Assembly (NCBI GenBank): GCA_036558265.1
Contig: DATBFY010000167.1
Span: forward strand, 1-5,859
DNA from: RYN-433 sp036558265
GTDB taxonomy: Bacteria; Planctomycetota; Phycisphaerae; Tepidisphaerales; Tepidisphaeraceae
DNA: 5,859 nucleotides
Reading direction: 5' to 3'
Shown piece after piece: positions 1-5,001 of this stretch. The notes under the pieces are model-generated. The model did not search any database. It saw only the letters and a list, made by a program, of their open reading frames with translations, and was not told the DNA's origin. Each line of letters begins with the position of its first letter. Position 1 is the stretch's first letter. Position numbers and translations under genes: made by a program.

Positions 1-310
1 TCTGGCCGCGCGCTCGGCGGAGGAGTGGGCGGAGATCATGGACCGGGCGGGGGTGCCGTGCAGTCCGATCAACGCGATCGACAAGGTTTTGGCGCTGCCG
101 CAGGTGCTGCAGCAGGAACTGGTGATCGATCTGCCGCGTCAGGACATTCCGGGGTTTCGGATGCCGGGGGTCGCGATCAAGATGAGCGAAACGCCGGGGA
201 CGGCGAGGCTGCCGCCGCCGAGGTTGGGGGAGCACACGGACGAGGTGTTGTGCGAGTTGGGGTATGGAGGGGCGGAGATCGCGCGGTTGCGGGAGGCGGG
301 GGTCGTGTAG
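1..310 (+). CDS. CaiB/BaiF (family III) CoA-transferase, C-terminal part (5' end outside window)
   Basis: This is the last 102 codons of a gene entering from the left, read from base 2 to the TAG at 308-310. The visible protein has the typical C-terminal signature of family III CoA-transferases: AGVPCSPINAIDKVL, then a PQV segment, a region ending PGVAIKMSETPG, and near the end PPRLGEHTDEVLCELGY followed by AEIARLREAGVV. Enzymes of this family move CoA between an acyl-CoA donor and a carboxylic acid through a covalent aspartyl intermediate, in the cytoplasm. The catalytic Asp lies in the missing N-terminal half, so activity cannot be judged. Family members are usually near 400 residues, so about three quarters is absent. 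Substrate cannot be inferred from this part. An ATG at 38 is internal and is not the start. The next gene is convergent, with only 14 bases between stops. Confidence 0.93.
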   Translation, partial: LAARSAEEWAEIMDRAGVPCSPINAIDKVLALPQVLQQELVIDLPRQDIPGFRMPGVAIKMSETPGTARLPPPRLGEHTDEVLCELGYGGAEIARLREAGVV

Positions 311-324
311 GGGCGCACGGATGG

Positions 325-780
325 TTACAACCCGCCGGCTTTGATGATGCGTTCGTGGTGGGGTTCGGTGCGGAGGTCCCCCAACCATTCGATCGGTTGG
401 AGGATGATGCCGAAGGCGCTCTTGGGGGAGATCAGGGCTTCTTTGCGGATGCCGTCGAGGGTGCGCTTGTTGGAGACGCGGGCGCCGAGGGATTCGGCGT
501 GGGCGAGGAAGGCATCGAGGTCGTCGACTTCGACCCCCACGTGCTGGATGCCTTCGCCGCGTTTCTCGATGTGCTGGCTGACGAAACTCTCCGGGGTCGT
601 CCCCTCCAGCATGGTGATCAGCGATTCGCCCATTAAGAAGTAGGCGACGATGTACTGCTGTTCCGTATTCTCCTTCTGTCCCAGATACCTCGCCCCGTAG
701 ATCCCCTCGAAGGTTGTGCGCGACTCGGCGATGCTGCGCACCGCGATCGCCACGTGGTCGATCTTCTTGATACCCATCAC
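325..780 (-). CDS. VOC-fold (glyoxalase superfamily) protein resembling methylmalonyl-CoA epimerase
   Basis: The 151-residue protein has two paired beta-alpha-beta-beta-beta modules. It opens with KKIDHVAIAVRSI (residues 5-17) and continues with a central EKRGEGIQHVGVEVDD (72-87) and a late SPKSAFGIILQ segment (118-128). Order, length and the RGEG-x-x-H motif match methylmalonyl-CoA epimerase, which interconverts (2R)- and (2S)-methylmalonyl-CoA in propionate metabolism. Of the four metal positions known in that family (His, Gln/Glu, His, Glu), H9 and H80 are present. By my alignment the second is T56 and the fourth, also catalytic, is Q128. It may therefore be a non-epimerase VOC protein. 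The start is GTG at 780, with ATG at 777 directly after it as an equally good choice; GGGAGGGG (788-795, minus strand) lies 7 and 10 bases upstream. The convergent acyl-CoA gene fits a CoA-ester role but does not prove one. Confidence 0.88.
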   Translation of the reverse strand: MMGIKKIDHVAIAVRSIAESRTTFEGIYGARYLGQKENTEQQYIVAYFLMGESLITMLEGTTPESFVSQHIEKRGEGIQHVGVEVDDLDAFLAHAESLGARVSNKRTLDGIRKEALISPKSAFGIILQPIEWLGDLRTEPHHERIIKAGGL

Positions 781-787
781 CCTGTCG

Positions 788-795
788 CCCCTCCC
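788..795 (-). promoter_or_regulatory. Shine-Dalgarno of the VOC-fold gene
   Basis: Read on the minus strand this is GGGAGGGG, 7 bases before a GTG and 10 before the adjoining ATG. It supports a start at 780 or 777 but does not decide between them. Confidence 0.6.
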
Positions 796-994
796 ATGTC
801 GTTGCCAACCCGTGTCGCATCGCGCGGCGATCTTACACCGCCGGCAACCCGCTTAGGCCAGGACGAGAACGTGCTCGATCTCAACGTAGCCCGGTCGATG
901 GATATAGGTAGGCAACGATCCACGTTCAAGCCCTCACGCGGGCATTCCCTCGTTGCGGCGGCTCAGTCCGCCCGGTACTCGACCCACTCTATCC

Positions 995-1036
995 GTACGC
1001 GGCTTTCTCTGGCTCACGGCGGACAAAGCCGCGAAC
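995..1036. repeat. Inverted repeat, 11 of 12 bp paired, 18-base loop
   Basis: CGCGGCTTT at 998-1006 is perfectly complementary to AAAGCCGCG at 1025-1033. After an A-A mismatch (997/1034) two more pairs form (995-996 with 1035-1036). The loop spans 1007-1024. It lies in the middle of the gap, far from both flanking genes, and has no U-tract on either strand typical of an intrinsic terminator. It may be a structured RNA, a protein site or a chance fold in GC-rich DNA. Confidence 0.5.
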
Positions 1037-1355
1037 TCCGTGCCTGGCCCTCCCGCCGCTTCGGTTCGCGCTCCCCTTGCCCCGGTCACGCCGTCGCTCC
1101 TTTGCGCGATGAAGACCTCGGCATCCGCCGACGGCGCGATCCCGTACGAGCGGGTCCGCCCTGGCATGCTCCGCAGATCACGTAAGCATCGCTCGTATTC
1201 CGCCGCCGCCGGTCACCCTGCACGTCGAGACGAGGCCGTAGAGGACCCAGCCGACCACGGCGCGGCGGGCAGGTGCTTCCGTCGCGACCCGCGCCGCCGC
1301 GATAATTGCCAGATCCCACTGTCCCTCGGTTGAAGGCAGAATCAATCCCTTTCGC

Positions 1356-1361
1356 TATGAT
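1356..1361 (+). promoter_or_regulatory. Possible -10 element for the large regulator gene
   Basis: TATGAT matches TATAAT at five of six positions in an AT-richer patch about 70 bases before the preferred start. The only -35-like hexamer, TTGAAG at 1330-1335, is 20 bases upstream, longer than the usual 16-18. The assignment is weak. Confidence 0.25.
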
Positions 1362-1421
1362 ACGTGCGCACAATGCCGAAGGCAACGGCGGTATCAGCCG
1401 TCCCGCCTGGTGCGTATCTCC

Positions 1422-1426
1422 AGGAG
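1422..1426 (+). promoter_or_regulatory. Shine-Dalgarno that sets the regulator start at 1434
   Basis: AGGAG lies 7 bases before the GTG at 1434. The longer open frame's GTG at 1410 has no purine-rich site at a suitable distance, and it would place this motif inside the coding region. This favours the shorter protein of 779 residues. Confidence 0.7.
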
Positions 1427-1433
1427 CATCGCG

Positions 1434-3773
1434 GTGAGCAGCCTGCCGATCCCCAACACCCCCTTCGTCGGCCGCGAGCAGGAGGTCGCGGCGGCGGCCG
1501 CCCTGCTCGAGCGACCGGACGTCCCATTGCTGGTCCTGACCGGCCCCGGCGGTGTCGGCAAGACCCGGCTGGCCCTCGCGGCAGCCACCGCCGTCGCCGA
1601 TCGCTTCCGCGGCGGCGTGGTCTTCGTCAACTTGGCGCCCCTGTCGAGCCCCGCGCAGGTCCTGCCCGAACTCGCCGCCGCCCTCGACGCGCCCGAGGCC
1701 GACGACCGGGCGCCGCTGGACCGCCTGCGCGACGTTCTCGGCCGCCGCCGGGTGCCGGGCCGGGTGCTGCTGGTGCTGGACAACTTCGAAACGGTGGCCG
1801 GGGCGGCGCCCGACCTCGCCGCGCTCCTGAGGACATACCGGACCGTGACCGCGCTCGTCACCAGCCGGACCCGCCTCGGTCTGGCCAGCGAGGTGGACCT
1901 CCCCGTCGCGCCTCTCGCGCTCCCCCCGCCCGCTCCGTCGGGCGGCGCCGATGAGGTGGAGCAGGCCGAGGCGGTGCGGCTCTTTCTGGATCGCGCCCGG
2001 ATCGCCGACCCCGCGTTGGCCGCCACGGCGGCGGTCCTGCGCGACGTCGCCGAGGTCTGTCGTCGCGTTGAGGGGCTACCCCTGGCCATCGAGCTGGCGG
2101 CCTCGCGCCTGCGCGCGTCGTCGCTGGCCGAGTTGCTGACACAGCTCGTCGACCCGCTCGCCGCCTTGACCGGCGGTCCGGCGGACGCCCCGGCGCGATT
2201 ACGGACGATGCGCGACGCCGTGGCCTGGAGTTACCGGTTGCTGCCGCCGGACCTGCAGGCGCTGGCGCGGCGGCTGGCGGTCTTCCGCGGCGGGTTCGAC
2301 ACCCAGGCCGCCGAGGCCGTCGCCGTCGCCGCCTTCGGCGAGGCCGATGGGGAGGACCAATCCCTCGCCGGAGAGTTTCCCTCGATCGTGCTACTCCACC
2401 GGCTCAACCTCCTCGTCGACCACAGCCTGCTCCGCCTCGAGCCCGTGGCGGGGGCGCACCGGTTCGCGATGCTGGAGGTCGTCCGCGAGTTCGCCTGGGA
2501 CCGTTTGGGTGAGATGGGGGAACTGGCAACCGCCCGCCGCGCCCACGCCGCGCACTTCCTCGACCGCGCCGAGCAAACGAGACCGCTCCTGTTCACGCGG
2601 GGCTTCCGGCAGGGCATGGCCAGCCTGATCATCGACCAGCACAACTACCGGGCCGCGTTGGCCTGGGCGCGGGAGGCCGGTGCCGCCGGCCTCCGCCTGC
2701 GGCTATGCGTGGCGCTCTGGGAGTTCTGGTACCAATGCGGCTTCGTCGCCGAGGGGCGCACCGAGGTCGAGGCGGCGCTGGCCGCGGGCGATGGCATTCC
2801 GGCCGAGCGCCGGCCCGCCCTGGGACTGGCCGGGTTCCTCGCCTGGCTGCAGAGCGACAACGAGGAGGCCAGGCGCCGCTACGGGGAGGAAATGGCGGTG
2901 GCCGAGGCGCTGGGGAACCGGTGGCACGTGGCCAACTGCCACAACGGCCATGCCCTCGTCGCCTGGCGGGCGGGCGATACCGCGGCCATGCGCCATTACG
3001 CCAGCGCCGCGCTCCCCGTCGTCCGGGACGCGGGCGACCCGATCGGGGAAGCGATCGCCCTCGTCGCGCTGGCGATCGCCGACCGCCTCGACGGCCGGCT
3101 GGAGGAGGCGGCCGCCCTCTTCGAACAGGGGCGCCGGCTGGCGGAGCAGACCGGTTTCCTCTGGTTGGCCGCCGCGGCGGGGTTCGGCGCCGGCGAGGTC
3201 GCCCTGTATCGGGGGCTCGGCGCGGCGGCGGTCGACCACTTCCGCGCCAGCCTCCTCATCACCGCCGACCTGGGCGACCGGTGGGGGATCGGCGCGGCGG
3301 TCGGGGGGATCGCTTGCGTCGCCGTGGGGCGCCGCCGGCTGGAGGAGGCGGCGCGCCTGTTCGCCGCCGCCGACGCCCTGCTGGCCGCGGGCCGCACGTT
3401 CTTGCCGACGCTCAACCGCGTCCGCTACGAGCGATTCAAGGCCGAGGTCCGGGATCTGGTGGGTTGGCGGGCCTACGAGCGGCTCGCTGACGTCGGCCGC
3501 GCCCGCAACCCCGCCGACGTCGTCGCCGAGGCTTTCACGGTTGCGGCAAACCTGGTCGGTGAGGACCATCCGGCGGTACCGGTCCGCCTGACCCCACGGC
3601 AACTGCAGGTGCTCGAACTGCTCGGCGAGGGACTGACCTCGAAAGAGATCGCGGACCGGCTCGGGATCGGGGAGGACGGCGTCAACTACCACCTCCGGAC
3701 GATCTCGCGGCAGTTGGGGACGCGGGGTCGCCTCGCCGCGGTTGCCCGCGCCTACCAATTGGGACTCATCTGA
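1434..3773 (+). CDS. STAND/NB-ARC ATPase with TPR-like helices and C-terminal LuxR helix-turn-helix (transcriptional regulator)
   Basis: This 779-residue cytoplasmic regulator has three parts. The N-terminal NTPase begins LPIPNTPFVGRE, a common lead-in for this family. It has Walker A GPGGVGKT (37-44), Walker B VLLVLDN (111-117, D116), a TSRTRL sensor-like segment (143-148) and the NB-ARC motif GLPLAIELAASRL (214-226). A winged-helix region follows (WSYRLLPPDLQ from 265), then RFAMLEVVREFAWDRL (343-358). From about 365 to 690 it is alpha-helical and Ala/Leu-rich, with TPR-like units such as GRLEEAAALFEQGRRLAEQ, probably the signal- or partner-sensing part. The last 63 residues (717-779; bases 3582-3770) are a LuxR DNA-binding domain, with LTPRQLQVLELLGEGLTSKEIADRL and then VNYHLRTISRQLG. 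By family analogy, ligand binding and ATP-driven oligomerisation switch on DNA binding; ligand and targets are unknown. GTG 1410 would add 8 residues, but AGGAG at 1422-1426 supports GTG 1434. It stands alone, with gaps on both sides. Confidence 0.95.
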   Translation: MSSLPIPNTPFVGREQEVAAAAALLERPDVPLLVLTGPGGVGKTRLALAAATAVADRFRGGVVFVNLAPLSSPAQVLPELAAALDAPEADDRAPLDRLRDVLGRRRVPGRVLLVLDNFETVAGAAPDLAALLRTYRTVTALVTSRTRLGLASEVDLPVAPLALPPPAPSGGADEVEQAEAVRLFLDRARIADPALAATAAVLRDVAEVCRRVEGLPLAIELAASRLRASSLAELLTQLVDPLAALTGGPADAPARLRTMRDAVAWSYRLLPPDLQALARRLAVFRGGFDTQAAEAVAVAAFGEADGEDQSLAGEFPSIVLLHRLNLLVDHSLLRLEPVAGAHRFAMLEVVREFAWDRLGEMGELATARRAHAAHFLDRAEQTRPLLFTRGFRQGMASLIIDQHNYRAALAWAREAGAAGLRLRLCVALWEFWYQCGFVAEGRTEVEAALAAGDGIPAERRPALGLAGFLAWLQSDNEEARRRYGEEMAVAEALGNRWHVANCHNGHALVAWRAGDTAAMRHYASAALPVVRDAGDPIGEAIALVALAIADRLDGRLEEAAALFEQGRRLAEQTGFLWLAAAAGFGAGEVALYRGLGAAAVDHFRASLLITADLGDRWGIGAAVGGIACVAVGRRRLEEAARLFAAADALLAAGRTFLPTLNRVRYERFKAEVRDLVGWRAYERLADVGRARNPADVVAEAFTVAANLVGEDHPAVPVRLTPRQLQVLELLGEGLTSKEIADRLGIGEDGVNYHLRTISRQLGTRGRLAAVARAYQLGLI

Positions 3774-3774
3774 C

Positions 3775-3809
3775 GGACGGTGGCGCCGGCTTGCCGCCCC
3801 GTGCCGTCC
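3775..3809 (+). terminator. Possible weak terminator hairpin after the regulator
   Basis: GGACGG (3775-3780), directly after the stop codon, pairs with CCGTCC (3804-3809), with further GC pairing possible inside. There is no U-tract, so it is at best an atypical terminator or 3'-end stabilising structure. Confidence 0.3.
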
Positions 3810-3834
3810 CCCGTCACGATGCCGTCGGGCACTA

Positions 3835-3844
3835 CAAGTACTTG
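3835..3844. repeat. 10-bp perfect palindrome CAAGTACTTG
   Basis: This two-fold symmetric site lies in the AT-richer part of the gap, 61 bases after the regulator stop. TTGACT follows at 3848-3853. It could be an operator or a chance palindrome; no second copy was seen in the window. Confidence 0.3.
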
Positions 3845-3965
3845 CAGTTGACTTCCGACCGATCCCGAATAAGCTGGCAGATATCGACAACATTCGGCCG
3901 GCAATCGGCGCCGGCAGCGGCGCGAGCCGCGACATGCGGCGGTGACCGAGACGGGAATCCGCCTC

Positions 3966-4013
3966 ACACCGCGGGTGCGCGGCGTGCCGTGTCCGCCCAT
4001 CGGGCCGCGGTGT
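3966..4013 (+). repeat. 9-bp perfect inverted repeat, 30-base loop
   Basis: ACACCGCGG (3966-3974) is fully complementary to CCGCGGTGT (4005-4013). It lies about 135 bases before the membrane-protein start. If transcribed, it would fold in that gene's 5' leader. Confidence 0.45.
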
Positions 4014-4119
4014 CACCGTGGGCGCCGACGGCTTGCCGCGGGCACCGAGCCGAACACCGCCATGAGGCGAATGGCGTTCTCGGCGGCGGGACAAGCATGG
4101 CGGGAAGGGTCGGCCGAGC

Positions 4120-4134
4120 GCCGCCGTGGGCGGC
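4120..4134 (+). promoter_or_regulatory. GC hairpin immediately before the Shine-Dalgarno of the membrane-protein gene
   Basis: GCCGCC (4120-4125), loop GTG (4126-4128) and GGCGGC (4129-4134) form a six-pair all-GC stem. It ends exactly where AAGGAGG (4135-4141) begins. The Shine-Dalgarno stays single-stranded next to the stem, so the structure could tune ribosome access or protect the mRNA. The role is inferred. Confidence 0.4.
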
Positions 4135-4141
4135 AAGGAGG
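4135..4141 (+). promoter_or_regulatory. Strong Shine-Dalgarno of the two-TM protein gene
   Basis: AAGGAGG sits 6 bases before ATG 4148. This near-consensus site decides the start: the same frame is open much further upstream (from 3791) without any comparable site. Confidence 0.8.
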
Positions 4142-4147
4142 AACGGG

Positions 4148-4441
4148 ATGGTTCAGTCGGGCCTGCCGACGCGCGAATACGAAGACCATCGCCGGATCGC
4201 GGCCGCGGGACGGAGCTTCGTCACGCCCGCCATCATCACCCTGGTGCTCTATTTTGTCCTCTGGTTGCCCGGCCTCATCGCCAACGTCGTCTACTGGCGG
4301 GAGGCGTCCAACGTCCAGCGACTGACGGGCCACTCCCCAGAGGGCAAGGGGTGCCTGGTCGCACTCCTCTGGACCTTCATCATCCTGCCGATCGCCGGCG
4401 TCGTCATCTTCGGCATTGCCGTTGCCGTTGCGGGCTCGTAG
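4148..4441 (+). CDS. Small membrane protein with two predicted transmembrane segments, function unknown
   Basis: The 97-residue protein has a short polar N-terminus (about 24 residues, with YEDHRRIAAAGR). A hydrophobic segment spans about 25-50 (VTPAIITLVLYFVLWLPGLI, then ANVVYW). A polar loop follows (51-68, REASNVQRLTGHSPEGKG), then a second hydrophobic segment at about 69-95, ending in AGS. The pattern of LPGLI-AN-VYW, a polar loop with a PEG-x-GCL turn and a second helix resembles short uncharacterised membrane proteins I have seen in Chloroflexota, but I cannot name a family or function. With an even number of helices both ends should lie on the same side; the basic residues of the N-terminus and their absence at the C-terminus leave the side uncertain. 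ATG 4148 is fixed by AAGGAGG 6 bases upstream. The gene appears to stand alone, with a hairpin 27 bases past its stop. Confidence 0.85.
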   Translation: MVQSGLPTREYEDHRRIAAAGRSFVTPAIITLVLYFVLWLPGLIANVVYWREASNVQRLTGHSPEGKGCLVALLWTFIILPIAGVVIFGIAVAVAGS

Positions 4442-4468
4442 GTGGCCCGGCGCCGAGTCGGTTTCGCC

Positions 4469-4484
4469 CGGTCGCCAGCGACCG
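4469..4484 (+). terminator. Short hairpin after the two-TM protein gene
   Basis: CGGTCGC (4469-4475) is complementary to GCGACCG (4478-4484), with only CA between, so a real fold would have about 6 pairs and a 4-base loop. It starts 27 bases after the stop. No U-run follows, so a terminator role is tentative. Confidence 0.35.
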
Positions 4485-4606
4485 AGAGAGGATTTGGTCC
4501 GCGCATTTGCACGTCACGTGAGCACCAGCCCGGCTCGACTCGCTTTGCGCCGGCTCCGCGAATACGAGGAGAAAACTCTCCGAACCGGACGATTTCTCTG
4601 CATATC

Positions 4607-4635
4607 TTGCATCCGGTGTCTCGCAGGTGTATCGT
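4607..4635 (+). promoter_or_regulatory. Candidate sigma-70-type promoter for the 55-residue protein gene
   Basis: TTGCAT (4607-4612) and TATCGT (4630-4635) are separated by exactly 17 bases, in an AT-richer patch. Transcription would begin near 4642, giving a leader of about 48 bases before ATG 4690. The hexamers match consensus at three and four of six positions, so this is moderate evidence. The rest of 4442-4689 holds no supported gene: a TCACGTGA palindrome lies at 4514-4521 and a GGAGA/TCTCC mini-hairpin near 4568-4581. Confidence 0.4.
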
Positions 4636-4678
4636 GTGTGCACATTTCGGCAACTCAACCGGTCTCTTCCGAAGTGAA

Positions 4679-4685
4679 GGGGAGG
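4679..4685 (+). promoter_or_regulatory. Shine-Dalgarno of the 55-residue protein gene
   Basis: GGGGAGG lies 4 bases before ATG 4690, with GAAG just upstream. Spacing is slightly short but acceptable. It is the main reason for believing the small frame is translated. Confidence 0.6.
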
Positions 4686-4689
4686 AACG

Positions 4690-4857
4690 ATGGCACGCCG
4701 CGTGCTGACCTCGGCGACGATTCCTGGCGTCGCCGTGATCGTCTTCGGTGTGGCGATGATTGGCTGGCTCCCAGCGAATCGGGCTCCTCTATCGCTCCCC
4801 GGCGCCCACGACCTATTCCCTCTTAGGGGCCAACCGTTCGTGTCGCCGTCGCCTTAG
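4690..4857 (+). CDS. Small exported or membrane-anchored protein, 55 residues, function unknown
   Basis: This short frame runs from ATG 4690 to TAG 4855-4857. The protein begins MARRVLTSATIPG, with two basic residues near the start. A hydrophobic stretch follows at about 9-28 (VAVIVFGVAMIGWLP), then a polar, Pro-rich tail of about 27 residues ending VSPSP. That is the layout of a signal peptide or single N-terminal membrane anchor. No Cys follows the hydrophobic core, so it is not a lipoprotein, and I do not recognise a family. Support comes from a Shine-Dalgarno 4 bases upstream and a plausible promoter at 4607-4635. It precedes the exported M23-type peptidase by 140 bases on the same strand, so the two could share a transcript and the peptide could be a partner or leader. 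That link is inference. Confidence 0.6.
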   Translation: MARRVLTSATIPGVAVIVFGVAMIGWLPANRAPLSLPGAHDLFPLRGQPFVSPSP

Positions 4858-4914
4858 GCTCAAGTTCGGCACCCAGTTGGTCGCCGATACGCCGGCCGAG
4901 TGGGGGCGTAGTCA

Positions 4915-5001
4915 ATGAATCAGCGCCAGGCGATAGAGCAGGTAGCACCATTACTCAGTCACGTCGCGCCCCGAGCGCTGAGTACGAAGGTAGGCCAGTG
5001 A
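4915..5001 (+). CDS. Possible 28-residue leader peptide overlapping the peptidase start
   Basis: ATG 4915 opens a 28-codon frame beginning MNQRQAIEQVAPLLSHVAPR. Its TGA (4999-5001) overlaps the peptidase GTG (4998-5000) in a GTGA arrangement typical of translational coupling. A G-run (GGGGG, 4902-4906) lies 8 bases upstream, a poor but possible Shine-Dalgarno. The peptide has no signal or recognised motif. The overlap may be chance in so short a frame. Confidence 0.25.
   Translation: MNQRQAIEQVAPLLSHVAPRALSTKVGQ

Larger units (their letters stand above)
781..1409. other. 629-base gap without a supported gene
   Basis: This separates the leftward VOC gene from the rightward regulator. Open frames exist on both strands (for example 953-1333 on + and 934-1167 on -), but they overlap each other, are rich in Arg, Pro, Ser and Ala as expected from GC-rich non-coding DNA, and lack a good ribosome-binding site or recognisable family. 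A 12-bp inverted repeat with one mismatch lies at 995-1036. A second GC-rich pair, GGCGCGG at 1259-1265 and CCGCGCC at 1289-1295, could form a weaker hairpin. On the minus strand ATCTTA at 830-835 reads TAAGAT, a possible -10 for the VOC gene, but without a matching -35. Nothing tRNA-like was found. Confidence 0.6.
3774..4147 (+). other. 374-base gap with several inverted repeats
   Basis: No gene of its own is supported: an open frame from 3791 simply runs into the membrane-protein gene and has no ribosome-binding site. The gap holds a GC-rich imperfect hairpin just after the regulator stop (3775-3809), the palindrome CAAGTACTTG (3835-3844), a short GCCGGC pair (3897-3915), a 9-bp inverted repeat (3966-4013) and a compact hairpin touching the next Shine-Dalgarno (4120-4134). 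The stretch 3832-3895 is clearly more AT-rich than its surroundings and is the likeliest promoter or operator zone. TTGACT occurs at 3848-3853, but I found no good -10 at normal spacing. Confidence 0.55.

Noticed and set aside
25..643. Open + strand frames (25-636, 341-643) over the CoA-transferase end and VOC gene
   Set aside because: They are Gly/Arg- or Ser/Arg-rich out-of-frame readings of the CoA-transferase end (same strand) and antisense to the VOC gene, whose proteins are recognisable families.
860..920. Minus-strand fragment resembling HNH endonuclease sequence (HRPGYVEIEH...)
   Set aside because: Only about 25 residues between stops, without the HNH catalytic residues. The likeness is too faint to call a pseudogene.
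934..1385. Overlapping open frames on both strands in the 781-1409 gap (953-1333 +, 934-1167 -, 1086-1385 -)
   Set aside because: They overlap each other, have no good ribosome-binding sites and low-complexity Arg/Pro/Ser/Ala composition, and I recognise no family. GC-rich DNA gives such frames by chance.
2703..4136. 477-codon open frame on the minus strand opposite the regulator
   Set aside because: It is antisense to a well-supported LuxR-type gene, has Arg/Pro/Gly-rich composition and mirrors the GC-rich third positions of the real gene.
3791..4147. Upstream extension of the two-TM protein to 216 residues
   Set aside because: The extra 119 residues look like translated non-coding DNA and have no ribosome-binding site, whereas AAGGAGG precedes ATG 4148.
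4514..4521. TCACGTGA palindrome as a regulator binding site
   Set aside because: It is a single short copy about 90 bases upstream of the candidate promoter, with no second site or known partner. Chance is likely.
4404..4708. Frames at 4442-4708 (+) and 4404-4658 (-)
   Set aside because: They have no ribosome-binding site and no recognisable features, and they run through the promoter and leader of the 55-residue gene.
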